The translations under genes were made by a program, and so were the position numbers. DNA of 64,000 bases from Excoecaria cochinchinensis (Eukaryota; Streptophyta; Magnoliopsida; Malpighiales; Euphorbiaceae). Below are positions 35,610 through 46,432 of the stretch, one piece after another. Below the pieces are notes generated by a model that was given only the letters and a program-made list of their open reading frames with translations, did no database searches and was not told where the DNA came from. The DNA lies in contig CANTUQ010000003.1 in the NCBI GenBank assembly GCA_947683425.1, forward strand, positions 2,480,001-2,544,000, in the 5' to 3' direction. Every line of letters starts with the position of its first letter. The first letter of the stretch is position 1.

Positions 35610-36310
35610 CTTTAACGAGGGGAAATCCGGTCGTTAAAAGTTAAAATCCGGTTATTAAAAACCTTTAACGACCGAAAAATCCGGTCGGTAAAAGCCCCTT
35701 CGTTAAAGGTATAGACGATCGGATATTAAATCCGGTCGTTAATATTTTTAACGACCGGAATGTTTTCGGTCGTTAAATAGTGACTTTTAACGACCGAATT
35801 TTCCCTTCGCTAATTATATTTACTTTTAACGAAGGGATTTTCGGTCGTTAAAGATACCTTTTAGCGATCGGAGTTTCCCTTCGCTAATTATATTCACTTT
35901 CAACGAAGGGATTTTCGGTCGCTAGAGATACCTTTTAGCGATCGAATTTTCCCTTTCGTTAATTATATTCACTTTCAACGAAGGGATTTTCGGTCGTGAA
36001 ACATACCTTTTAACCACCGAATTTTCCCTTCGTTAATTATATTCACTTTTAACAAAAGAATTTCCAGTCGTTAAAGATACTTTGTAGCGACCGGATTTTC
36101 CTTTTGTTAATTATATTCACTTTTCAACCTTTCTTGTCGTTAAAAATACTGTTTTACCAATCGGATTTTCACTTTGCAAATTTTATTCGCTTTTAACGAA
36201 GAAATTTTTGGTCGTTGAAGATACTTTTTACCGACAAGTTTTTTTTTCGCTGTATTCACTATCAATGGGAAAATATTCGGTAGTTAAAGATAGTAACGGA
36301 TTTGACTATT
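35610..36310. repeat. Left subterminal repeats of the CACTA transposon
   Basis: After an irregular first part, units of about 73 bp repeat (starting near 35784, 35858, 35930, 36007, 36078). Each combines a TTAACGACCG-like and a TTTTCGGTCGTTAAAG-like half, giving many short inverted repeats. CACTA elements typically carry such repeats as transposase binding sites; the role here is by family analogy. Confidence 0.8.
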
Positions 36311-37636
36311 ACCTGTAAACATCATTCACACACATATATATATTCAAAATTATAATAAAATTTTTTCATAGATTGCAAAATATCAGATACAAAATATATC
36401 GATATTTCGAAATTTTTTGACATTGTATCATATACAAGTATAAAATATAAAAACAGCCCCTACCTATATCATTTTAAAATACAAAAATTCTAGAAAAATG
36501 CATAATGAACCTTATATCTTCATTGTCCATTGTTTTGAAGACCTGTCGAATTTAAAACATAAATTTATAATTAAAATTCATGCATAAAGGCAATAAATCA
36601 AAAGGCCAAATAATTTAATATTTTTAATTTAAATTATAATTTACCTTAAATATTCAAAATCTCACAACAAGTGTAATTATATATACACTTCAAAATATCC
36701 AAAATCAAACAAATGTAATTGTATATACAATTCAAAATATCCAAAAAATGAAAAGGGCTGCAAAGAAAAAGTAAAAAAACAATCATAAGTTTAATGGCAT
36801 TATAATGTCAATATAACAATAAAAAAAATAGAATACAACTTACATTAAAATGGGGAGGCAACTGTATGAGCAAAGAATTTGACTTTGAATCCAATTACAG
36901 ATACTACAACTTTATTAGAATTAAATCCACGATTCTTTGTCTTAACTAGGGACCAGATTCATTAATTTAGTCACATAAGAGAGAATGAGGATAGCAAAGG
37001 GGAAAAAAGACTGAAAAAATTTCTAGGGTTCCTAAGTTTATGTCAACCAAAAACTTTCTTGCAACAAACCAAAAATTAAATATACCATTTCATAAGAATA
37101 AATAATCAAACAAATCAACTCTTGAAAACAGGATTAGTTGGCTACTAGCATTCACTTCAATTTCAAATATAAGGTGTTAACAAAATTCAGCACTCTTGCA
37201 TTATTCTGATAATCAAGAAACCAAAATTCAGCACTCTTACATTATTCTGAAAATCAAGAAACCAAGATTATTCTGATGACGATGTCAAAATATGAACATG
37301 TAAAATCAAAGGAAAATTCAAGAGCGCAATTGTATCAACCTGTTTAAAGATTTAAAATTCATTTTCTGCCTAGAGGACTTTTTTGAAATGCTAAAAAGTT
37401 TCACATTACATCAACAGACAAAAGACAAAATCGAAATAATTGGCTTTTAAAGACATGTACCAGTTGAGTTTTTCATGGGTGTGTTGACAATTGAATACTT
37501 TGTTTTAGCCAGCTAATACCTGATACTCATGGACTGAACTGAAATCCTATTATTGAGTCCACATCCTATGCCTATGGATTTTTTTTTTTAAAAAAAGTAA
37601 ATGCTAAAAGAATAAAGCAGTAAGCCATACTATCTA
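36311..37636. other. CACTA interior without recognised gene
   Basis: AT-rich sequence with no long ORF. It follows the last recognised EMF2-like exon on the minus strand, where the VEFS-box exons would be expected, but I could not recognise them. It could be captured non-coding flank or transposon sequence. Confidence 0.4.
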
Positions 37637-38217
37637 AGGTCAGACCGTTCAATAGATAACTTTCTCGTCTTGGCAAATTGCAACATGGCAGGGGGTGCAA
37701 AATTGTTTCCAGTTGCAGATGGAACGCATTCAGGATCAGTATATGCTCGTGCTGCAGAACCTGAAACCCCAACAACATCAAAGCTGGAAGGAAGATGTTC
37801 TGCACATGCTACAGCACCTATGCTAGCATTAGGCAAATCCTTCCCACCTGTGATACAAGCATTTGGAGTAAGTCAGGAAAGAATCATGTTAGCTTGTAGG
37901 ATGCCATACACCAGAATGAAGATTGTGGGTACAAGTACATACCGTCAGCCTTATCAAGAACACCAGAGGCTCCAACACACAGGTTTATATCAAGGACGAA
38001 TGGATATACAAGCTTTGTGTCTTGAACAAATCTCTTGCGACGTTTATGTCTCGGTTTCTTTGAGCTGCATTTAGTCGCACACACACATATCTATCCATTA
38101 TATTCTCAGCGCAAATGAAATACAGTAAAGTAACTTGTGATTTCAGGAAATGCAAAATGCACAGCTTACCAAAAGAAAAAATGTCTGTTGCTTTGGATCA
38201 ACACCATTAGCAACAGT
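37637..38217 (-). pseudogene. Captured EMF2/VRN2-like Polycomb gene, 3' exons
   Basis: Three exons with plant splice signals are visible on the minus strand. 38170-38217 encodes TVANGVDPKQQTFF. 37943-38064 encodes a basic run, KKPRHKRRKRF, and then LDKADG. 37637-37847 encodes PPAMLQFAKTRKLSIERSDLR. These match, in order, the segment between the zinc finger and the VEFS box of plant EMF2/VRN2-family proteins, which are PRC2 subunits needed for H3K27 methylation; the family assignment is from memory of conserved segments. One extra T in a T-run at about 38175-38181 shifts the frame between the first two exons. The VEFS domain itself was not found. Continues from 55768-56193, separated by element D. 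Confidence 0.8.
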
Positions 38218-38437
38218 CTACATAAGACACATTAGGATATAAATTCCAAGAGAAACATTATTCTGTTAGATTAGAAAATTCCAAAAAAAAAATAAATAAA
38301 TACTGGTCTGAGATATGTCCTATTTAACCAAATAGTCAACACTGACAAATTTACCACAAAGTTTGCTCCAAAAATGACAAGCTCTGAGAGAATTTTCTAA
38401 AGACAAAATTTCTAAAATATTCTAATGAGAAAATAGT

Positions 38438-40494
38438 TGTGACGCGCGCCGGATCCCGAGCGCCGCCCTTCCGGGCCGCCCGCACGTGGGCGACCGGGGC
38501 ATTTGCGGGTCCGTTGGCAGCTTACGATGAATCGCAAGTGCGTCTATGTTGAGCAACACGGAGGTTTCATGGAGTCGCCACCCAATAGAACATTGGGAAC
38601 GTTTCTCTCGCCTCGGAGAGCCTAAGACTGCGCTTTTTATCCATATTGAGCCATGAGGCCTAGGATTAGCGCTAAAGCCTCGTGACTCAAGAAGTATCTT
38701 GAAGGATAACCTCTAACCTCTTGAGCCCAAAGACCAGAGCTGGGTCCGGGATTTCTCATCTATTTCTACCTCAATTAGTTTATGATCAAATTTTAATATC
38801 ATTAATTCGCTCTCTCTCCACACTATGCAGTTTAATTAAAAAGCGCATTTATTCACATTTTGAAAGCAGTAAATGAGCAGAATAAATATCAAAAGCGATA
38901 AATTACAATAATACAAGGAGCAGAATACAACTCCCTTTTATAAATGTGCAATTCATACACAAATCGGGACATTGTTTATTTTGAGGACTTTGGTCCTCGC
39001 ATGCATCGTTATAAAAAAAAACGGGATGTTTGACATGTGATGATTTTTATTGGATGAAAATAGGGCGTTGGACCCTTTTGCATTTTATACAAAACTCACT
39101 TTTATTTGAATACAAATCGTTAATCTGTTTTACATTTAACGGGATAAAAAGAGCTTACTCATACACATAAAATAATCAATGAATAAAAAAAAGAGAGAAA
39201 TAAATCAAGAGGTTTAAGGAAACTAAACCGGACGAAATCCACCATGCATGGTAGGCAGCCACTCAAGCTCGAAATTATCCAAGAGGACCAATATACACTC
39301 ACAGAAAATTAAGAGATGTTAACATTCATAAAATTAACACATAAGAAAACGAAGAGACTGAATAGAGATGAAAAATGATCAACGGAAATGGAGTCAGGAC
39401 CCACCGACGGCCCTTCTTGGTTGACCGACGGGCGTCGGTTTGGTAAGTTGACATGCCCGTTTGTCACTCGAGAAGGGTGTCCAGAGGTAGGTGACCGACG
39501 GGCGTCGGTCATGCAGATGACCCGTCGGTCACCTCTGTCTCCGCAAAACAGAAGAGAAAGAAAGAGAGAGAAAAAAAAGGGGCCTTTTCAAGATCAAAAG
39601 CAAGTTTTATTTAAAAAGGGGAAATGGGGTAGTCAATATGAAGAAAGACAATGACAAGTATTCAAAAGTTTCACAGAATGAATAAATAAATAATAAATGA
39701 TTACATATGAGGTAAAAATGGAGAGAGAATCCGGAGATATTTACCCTCAGATAGTTGCCTTGGGTAGAATTTAGGTGTCGGTTAGATCCCCGCGCGTTCC
39801 ACGAGAAACAACAGTGAAAGATTAGAGGAAGAAAATGAGATATTTCACCTTTAATCCTTCAGAAAATCGAGTTTGGAGTCAAGATCTAAAGAAAACTAAT
39901 TAGCTTTTAGTTCCTTTGACCGATTTGATCCTTGATTCAATAAAGTTCTTTAGAAAAAGGTGTTTTTGGAAGAGAGAGAAAACGTGCTTGAATTTTGGCA
40001 GAGTTTCCTCCCTTGAAAAATTTTCCAACCCTTTTGAAGTGGAAATCCGGACCTTATATAGCCAGACACGACCGACGGGCGTCGGTGCGTAGGGGCGGGC
40101 GTCGGAAGAATCCTACTGACACAAGGACACTTCCGACGGCCCTGCCACCTTCACCGACGGGCGTCGGAACGGTTGCGTGCCCCGGGAAACCAGGCGGCTC
40201 CTGACAGGGGCGGTGACTTTCCGACGGGCGTCGGAAAATCCCCCAAGCCGTCGGTGACTCAAAGCGACGGGCTACTTCCACAGACGGGCTGGCCGTCTGT
40301 GGAGGACAAAAAACCTTTTTTGACTCAGAAAACTCCCGTTTTCTCCCCCTCTGCCCCTGAAGTGTAGAAAAACCTCATTTCTCATGGAACGCGGGACTAA
40401 AACCTCCAACTTCAGCCTCCTGTACAGGCCTCGAACATTGATTTCCTCATAGGGTAACCTCTGATCCGGACTGTTCCAGGACATGGTGCTTACA
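38438..40494 (-). repeat. 3' LTR of element D
   Basis: In element orientation it starts TGTAAGCACC at 40494 and ends GGCGCGCGTCACA at 38438. U3 (40494 to about 40063) is full of GACGGGCGTCGG-type inverted motifs, followed by GGCTATATAAGG (about 40051-40062). The donor-like GAGGGTAAATATCTCCGG lies at 39731-39748, and a second cluster of the GACGGGCGTCGG motif is at 39400-39530. The small ORFs within are repeated in the other LTR and are not genes. Confidence 0.92.
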
Positions 40495-40509
40495 GTTGCC
40501 CCCAGTTTT
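40495..40509 (-). promoter_or_regulatory. Polypurine tract of element D
   Basis: On the minus strand AAAACTGGGGGCAAC abuts the 3' LTR, as in A and Z. Confidence 0.8.
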
Positions 40510-40624
40510 GGGGAAACTAGTGCGCAAGTGCCTAGATAAGCCAAAACTCAGAGAAAGGTTGGAAAGAAAGCGTACCTTCGACGACTTTTCACCTTCCGTG
40601 CCTTTTGCCAGTTAGATCTCATCT

Positions 40625-41076
40625 CGATCTGGTGAAGAGCGTTGTTTCTTGAACCGCAGCTTCGGGGGTGAAGAGCAGTGTTTCTTGAACTGCAGCTTCA
40701 ATCTGATGAAGAGCGGTGTTTCTTGAACCGCAGCTTCGGGGGTGAAGAGCAGTGTTTCTTGAACTGCAGCTTCGATCTGATGAAGAGCGGTGTTTCTTGA
40801 ACCGCAGCTTCGGGGGTGAAGAGCAGTGTTTCTTGAACTGCAGCTTCGAGGGTGAAGAGCAGTGTTTCTTGAACTGCAGCTTCGATCTGATGAAGAGCGG
40901 TGTTTCTTGAACCGCAGCTTCGGGGGTGAAGAGCAGTGTTTCTTGAACTGCAGCTTCGATCTGATGAAGAGCGGTGTTTCTTGAACCGCAGCTTCGGGGG
41001 TGAAGAGCAGTGTTTCTTGAACTGCAGCTTCGAGGGTGAAGAGCAGTGTTTCTTGAACTGCAGCTTCGATCTTGGA
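40625..41076. repeat. 36-38-bp minisatellite in the 3' region of D
   Basis: About a dozen units of GAAGAGCNGTGTTTCTTGAACNGCAGCTTC with variable joins (GGGGGT, GAGGGT or GATCTGAT). It gives open frames on both strands (for example 40698-41201 minus and 40936-41169 plus) only because the repeat lacks stops. No start context or homology supports a protein. Confidence 0.9.
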
Positions 41077-41451
41077 GTGTGGAAACTCCGACGGTTTCCT
41101 CGTTTCAAAGGAGATCTTTTTAATCGATGTCTGTGTTCAGATCGATATTCCTCTGTACCTGCGAGATAAAGGATTTTGTTAATTCCTGCTTGAGTAGTCA
41201 TCTTTTGACCTGTTATTGATTATCATTCTTTTGTTGCTTGTCTTGGTTTCATGTTATTATTTTTTATTGTCATTTTTATCGACACATGAGTAAATAGGAG
41301 AAAATACACGTTCTGTGGTGTTATTTAAGCAATTAACCGAAAAAGAAAAGAAAAACATGCAAATAATGAAGCAAAAGTTTTTCCACTAAAAATGTCATTT
41401 TTGTACAATGCATATACAAAATACAAGAGATACAAAATAACTCCCTGAAGC

Positions 41452-43485
41452 TCAGAGAGGTGTGTAGTCTGAGGGCTCATCGGGATCCTCATCATCCGAG
41501 ATATGCACGGTCCCTGGCGGAGGTGGACGGGCCTGAGGGGGTGGCGGAGCTGTAGAGGGTCCTGCCTCGTGATCGTGGGCTCGCCTGAACTGAACCTGAG
41601 CATAGCCGTCCAAGAAGGGCTGGGTACAAGTGCCCAGAAACCCTAAGGTCTCAGAGATCTTGTCCCCCAACTTCTTGAAGGCTTGGCTCAACTGAGTGGT
41701 CTGCTCTGCGGCGGCCGTCCTCCTATGCTCTAAGCTCTGCTCCGTCTGCTGCCTAAACTCCTTCATGGTCTGAGAAAGAGGAGGGAGAATCCCCTCCATC
41801 GCCTGGACGCGGGATCTCAGAGAGTCAAGTGACTCATCAATCATCTGAAGGGTCATATCGACCATCTGAGACGCCTGGTCCTGTGACGTCCTCACATCAT
41901 GAGCGAGCTGCTGCCTGAGCTCCCTCTGCCCCTAAGCAATCTGCTCAAACAGCCTCATCTGCTCTCCTCTGAAGGCCTCCAGAACTCGAGTCTGCTCATC
42001 TCTAAGGGCATCCATGGCCCGAGCCTGCTCCCTCGCTGCATGCTCCATGTAGCCTGCCTGCTCTCGGGATAGTCGCTCCACCGTCTGAGACTGCTCCTGG
42101 ATAGCAGCCTGCTGGCGATCTAATCTCTCATGAATGGCTCTATCCCTCTCATCCTATCGCCGCTCAAAGGCCATAAACATGGAGGAGAGGAGCTGGGACA
42201 AGTCCGGCTGAGCTGGCTGATGTGGCGCTGGCCCTGGTGGTGGTGCCGAAGAAGTGGATGCCCCAGGATCGCCCCGAGAGTACGGATGGTATCTCTCGGA
42301 GGGCTCGCGGGCAGGCCTCTGTACCCTGGTACCCGGCGACGGGGCTGGAGTCGGGGCCCTAGATGCCGGTGAAGAGGCGAAGAGATCGTCCAATGTGATC
42401 TCAAAATCAAAATCCGAGGGGGTCCTAGGAGGCTCCTGCTGCTGTGGCGGAGGTACTGCCTGTGGCTGAGGAGGTGGAGGAAGTTGATGCTCCGGCTGAG
42501 GCTCAGTCTGTGGAGGCTGCGGCTGTGGCTCGGGCTGTGGAGGCTGTTGCTCAGGCTGTGGAGGCTGCTCCTCCTGGTGCTCTGGGTGATCTGGATCTGC
42601 CCCCAAGGGTGGAAGCGAGAACAGCCGCCGAGTCTCATGGATAGTCAACACCCTATAAGCCTCCGCCTGACCTGGAATCTGAGAGATCATCCCCATCTGA
42701 ACTGCTGCTGCAGCATCTACATGGATACCCTCCGGTAGAGGTCCTCTCAGCCTCTCGGGGTTAAACCCCAACCCCAACAGTAATCGGGTGATGACTCCTC
42801 CTACCATCACCACCGGTGTCAACCCTCTGCCCACTCTGGTCAGGTTGGCCAAGATCTCGTGGCTAATGTTGAGACGCTGGCCTGCCACCATAGCCCAGAG
42901 GCTCCAGATCTCGGCCGCGTTAAGCGACCCTGGATTACCAGCTCGACCGAGGTACAAGCTGGAAAGCACTCTATGCAGATACCGGAGTGCCTGAGACACC
43001 AATACGGTGCTCTTCGCTGTATCGTGATCATACAGCACTCCTGGTATAGCAATAGCCGCCCAATGGGCGTGTCTCACCGCTCGCCGCGGGATCTCAACCT
43101 CCTCTCCCGAAGGAAGTCCCATAGCCTGAGCAAACCTCTGCCTGGTGATGCTGACATGGTCGCCATCAAACCAAAACTGTACCACCCCCGGGTCAGTATC
43201 TGCACTCTGAAAGCCTGTGTAGCGGAGAGTGGCCAAAACCTGGCGGGTAGCCTCTGGGAATGTCTGGAAGGCAGGCTCAAGAAACTCTGTCCAACCCGCT
43301 CCCTCGGCCAGTAAATCGAACTCCGGGGCCAACCCGAGGGCCTCTAGAAAAGGGCGAGATACAAAGCGGCTGGCCCGAAACTCCACCTGAGCCAGCGCCC
43401 TATACCTCTGAGCGGACTAGTCATCCATCCAAGCCGGGGCCCCAAGCTCGGGCTGGGCCTGTGGTGCTCTATGTCTGGGAGGCAT
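41452..43485 (-). pseudogene. Sense accessory ORF of element D, three in-frame TAGs
   Basis: One frame of about 677 codons, starting ATG 43485 (MPPRHRAPQAQP). The N-terminal 270 residues form a folded-looking domain (around FRASRFVSRPFLEALGL and FWFDGDHVSITRQRFAQAMG) resembling the ORF1/plant-transposon-protein domain of Athila-type elements; this assignment is by eye. Next come a Pro/Gln/Glu-rich linker and a coiled-coil-like C-terminal part rich in Gln, Met and Leu. TAG codons lie at 43417-43419, 42154-42156 and 41932-41934; each could come from a CAG codon. A candidate 5' UTR intron runs from donor GTAAGT (44220) to acceptor TTTTTACAG (ending 43487). It is transcribed in the same direction as gag-pol, downstream of it. 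Function unknown. Confidence 0.7.
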
Positions 43486-44412
43486 CCTGTAAAAAGGAAG
43501 GAGTTAGATAGCGAAAACCTGGCAAAACAAACACTATCAGTTTTATTTTCCAAAATTTAAGGTCCATCCGGGCCTTATCATGGGCAATGGAGGCCCAACA
43601 TAGGATAAAAAAAGTAATGACAGATAAAAATAGCAAACATCCCGGCTACGGAAGTACCCTATCACGCCTTGCACGCATCATGGCAAAGGAACATGTAATC
43701 CTTACGGAGATAATTAAAGCGAATAAAGATGGGCTTTCTAAGTCCTAAGGCATGCTTCATACTTGGAAAGGTAAATAAATATTCAATTCCAGAATAAAAG
43801 ATAAAAATTTGGGCAGCACCCCGGCAGGGATGTGCCCAACCTCCTGCGTGAAAAAGCAAGACAAAAGGCCTCAGGCCCTAGCAATATTATATGCATGTAA
43901 ATGGGGCGCACCCCGGCAAAAGTGTGCCCCCAACAACTCAAAATAGCAGCCTCAGGCCACAAAAGCAAATCATGCACAAAAATGGTGCGCTAAAAGGATG
44001 CAATTCTAAAGCATCAAGATTATAGAAAAACTCTATTTCTATGTGATCATGAAAAAAGTTCGGATTTAATTATAGAATAATATAGAAAAATGGGCAGCAT
44101 TTCTCCCTAAATTCTAAAATTATCTAAAACTTCTTAAAGTTAAATGAAGAAAGAATGTAGAAATGAATTAAATAATAAAAAAAGTAATAAAAAGTACTAA
44201 AGAAGTAATTATTTACTTACTTGTAATCCGGAGAAGTGTAGAAACTAGAGAAACACAAGTATCCGAGCACCGGGTGAGTATATAATGCGAAAAACTGAAG
44301 AAATCGCGAAAAAATAAGAAGAAAAGACTCAAAAATCGCTAAAAACTGCTTAAAAACCGCTTGAGAGAGGAAGAAGAAAGGGACAACAACGTTTGCGCCG
44401 TCTGTCACTCGT
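43486..44412 (-). other. Upstream region and candidate 5' UTR intron of the accessory ORF
   Basis: Non-coding region between the accessory ORF and the shared promoter. On the minus strand a GTAAGT donor at 44220 and a pyrimidine-rich acceptor ending at 43487 bound a 734-base intron candidate. Inside are diverged repeats of GGGCRCACCCCGGCA (about 43810 and 43905). Confidence 0.5.
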
Positions 44413-44716
44413 CCTTATATAGAATTTCGTGACCGACGGGCAGGGCGTCTGTAAAAGCGACCGACGGGCTGGCCGTCTGTCGCGAAATGAATGCAATTTA
44501 ATGCGCGTGATGAAATGATGACGCGTGCTTCTGCCCGGGGGACTTCCGACGGGCAGGCCGTCCCTATGGAGGGGCGGTCAGGCCGTCTCCGTAGAGAGGC
44601 GGGCAGACCGTCTCTGTATAGGGGCGGGTAGGCCGTCGGTGACCTTCTCCTATAAAATCTGCAAGATTTTCTTGTCTCTTCATTTCCCAGCACCTTGGGC
44701 TTTTATTCTTCTCAAA
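44413..44716. promoter_or_regulatory. Candidate bidirectional promoter inside element D
   Basis: On the minus strand TATATAAG (44414-44421) faces the accessory ORF; on the plus strand TATAAAAT (44651-44658) faces the antisense gene. Between the two boxes are repeated GACCGACGGGC, GGCCGTCTGT and GGCCGTCGGT motifs, the same family of motif that lies immediately upstream of the TATA box in the LTR U3 (40063-40310). The two TATA boxes are about 235 bp apart and divergent. Confidence 0.65.
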
Positions 44717-45479
44717 ATGTTTTCCCCTCCTTTTCAAAGGATGCACCGTATTCTAGATGACAAACACACTTGGGGAGAAGGCGCCCTTTCCTCTCTGGCT
44801 GGGCTGAAATATCTGTGTCGGGTGAAAATCGACTAGAACCTCCTCCTGGCGGCGACCCACTTCTGGAACCCTAGATTTCACGTCTTCCAGTTCACCTATC
44901 AGGAACTGTGCCCTCTTTCTGAAGAATTGGCTTCCATCCTGGGAGCCCAGTTCCCTCCTGGCGTTCTGCCTTGCATCCCCCGCTGCGGCCTACTTCAGAC
45001 CCGGGACGTAGCCCTAGCTCTGGGCATATCCCCCTCGGAGGCCAACCGGCTGATTCCTTTGAGTTCCTCCTTCTCTCTGGAGCCACTGATCGAGGCCCTA
45101 GATCAATTCACTGACATCTCCACCTATCGGGTAAGTATCACGTTCCTATTCTGCATGGTGAACTTCCTTACTGTTGTTCCAGGAGGCTTGACAGGTGACT
45201 TTCGTCTGCTTGGAGTTCTGAGCGACTTTCATCTGGGACTGTCCCCTCTACCACTCGTCTTGGCCGAAACCATCTTGAGTCTGGACGCTGTGAGCTCTGG
45301 GTCCACCACAACTTTTACCGGTAGCCCCTTATTACTCCAGGTACGTCATTATTTTAAAGATAGTGCGTCCCTTATGGATTTTCACACTAGCTTTTCTTTG
45401 CGGGAGGTGCGTCCTTCCGGATTTTCACACAACCCTGCGCCTTATTTTTGCCTGAAGCAAACCCTACTTACTCCAGCGG

Positions 45480-45516
<37 letters not shown>

Positions 45517-46044
45517 CAGATCTGGCTACAGGAAAAACTGAAGATGTTGTCTGAACCGCCCCCTCGAGTCATTCCGCGGTACATGCCGAGCCATTTCTTG
45601 CCTCGTCGGCGACTGTATGGGTGTGCTGTGACTGGTGAAGGCATTACCAGATTCGGTGAGCTGTCAGATGATGATATCAGTTTTACATCCGCCTGGCTCC
45701 CGCTGTCTCATGCGGTCACCGATGGGTCATCAGGTTGCGTCCCTCTCTGCGGCCTCCGCCAGGCCACCTTCTGCATTACCTCGCGATGTTTACGGCAGCT
45801 GGGGATGACCCAGGATATAGTGAGGGTTCCCCTGTCTTTCCGAGGAGGAGATCTCTCGGTCGCATTTGCTTCCCGGTATCACGAGCTATGGGGTAGATTA
45901 CCTGTGAAGACCGTCATCCCGAGGTTTGGCGATCATTCTGCGTCCTCAACCAGCGGGTACAAGAAGTGGATCCTCAGCCCAACCTCCGATAATAGGACTC
46001 GAGGGCTCAAGCATCTGATCGGCGAGAGCAGCAGCAAGACCTAG
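44717..46044 (+). pseudogene. Antisense spliced gene of element D (one internal TAG)
   Basis: Lies downstream of pol and opposite to it. Exon 1 is 44717-45340 (ATG in CTCAAAATG), exon 2 is 45520-46044, and the intron has GTACGT at its 5' end and CAG at its 3' end, preceded by a run of 36 T. Joining keeps the frame (LLLQ|IWLQEK) and gives about 382 residues. A TAG at 44834-44836 (residue 40) is the only interruption. The protein is helical-looking, with CPLSEELASILG and DISFTSAWLPLS segments, resembling the DUF7745/plant-mobile-type proteins often annotated in plant retroelements; this is by eye. Exon 2 is about 68 percent identical (55 of 81 residues) to the ORF at 63758. A plus-strand TATA box lies 60 bp upstream. 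Function unknown. Confidence 0.7.
45341..45519 (+). other. Intron of the antisense gene with T36 tract
   Basis: 179-base intron with GT...AG ends. The 3' end carries 36 consecutive T before CAG. The same acceptor position with a normal pyrimidine tract (TTTCCTCTTTCAG) precedes the homologous exon at 63758. Confidence 0.7.
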
Positions 46045-46432
46045 CTTAGCCTACATGTGTATTTCTTTTTGTGCTACATTTCTTTTTAATGCAGAACTAG
46101 AAAATGACAGAAGTGAAAAGAATAATATTCATCCTTTTCACAAGCTTTGTGTATATTTCCAGATAATTTCAGCATACATGATCAGTTTTGGCATTCACTC
46201 AGCTGCTTATGCGCTACCAATACATGAAACCAAATTTTAACAGCATCAACTCCTGTTACCGATCGGCCCTCTCGAGTTTTCACGATCGGACATTTTCTCT
46301 CATGCCTCTAATTTTTGCACAGGATGCCTTTTTTCGGTTTTCACCCTGTCGAGGTGCCCAATTTTAGCACAGCCGCCTTTTTTCGGTTTTCAACTTGCAG
46401 GGCATTTTATTCTCTTCTTTTTATTTTGGTCT

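Noticed and set aside
40625..41076. CRISPR-like regular repeats
   Set aside because: Units are contiguous, variable in length and have no unique spacers; the context is a plant retrotransposon, so it is a minisatellite.
42130..43314. Plus-strand ORFs over the accessory ORF of D
   Set aside because: Shadow frames of the minus-strand gene, low in complexity and Gly/Leu/Trp-rich opposite the Pro/Gln linker.
45131..45182. Short intron inside exon 1 of the antisense gene
   Set aside because: GTAAGT and CCAG are present, but removal would break the frame (52 bases) and bring a stop, while the unspliced reading is open and protein-like.
45448..45541. Poly-Phe segment as a membrane helix
   Set aside because: It is the translation of the T36 tract in an intron; the acceptor after it and the homologous exon at 63758 show it is not coding.
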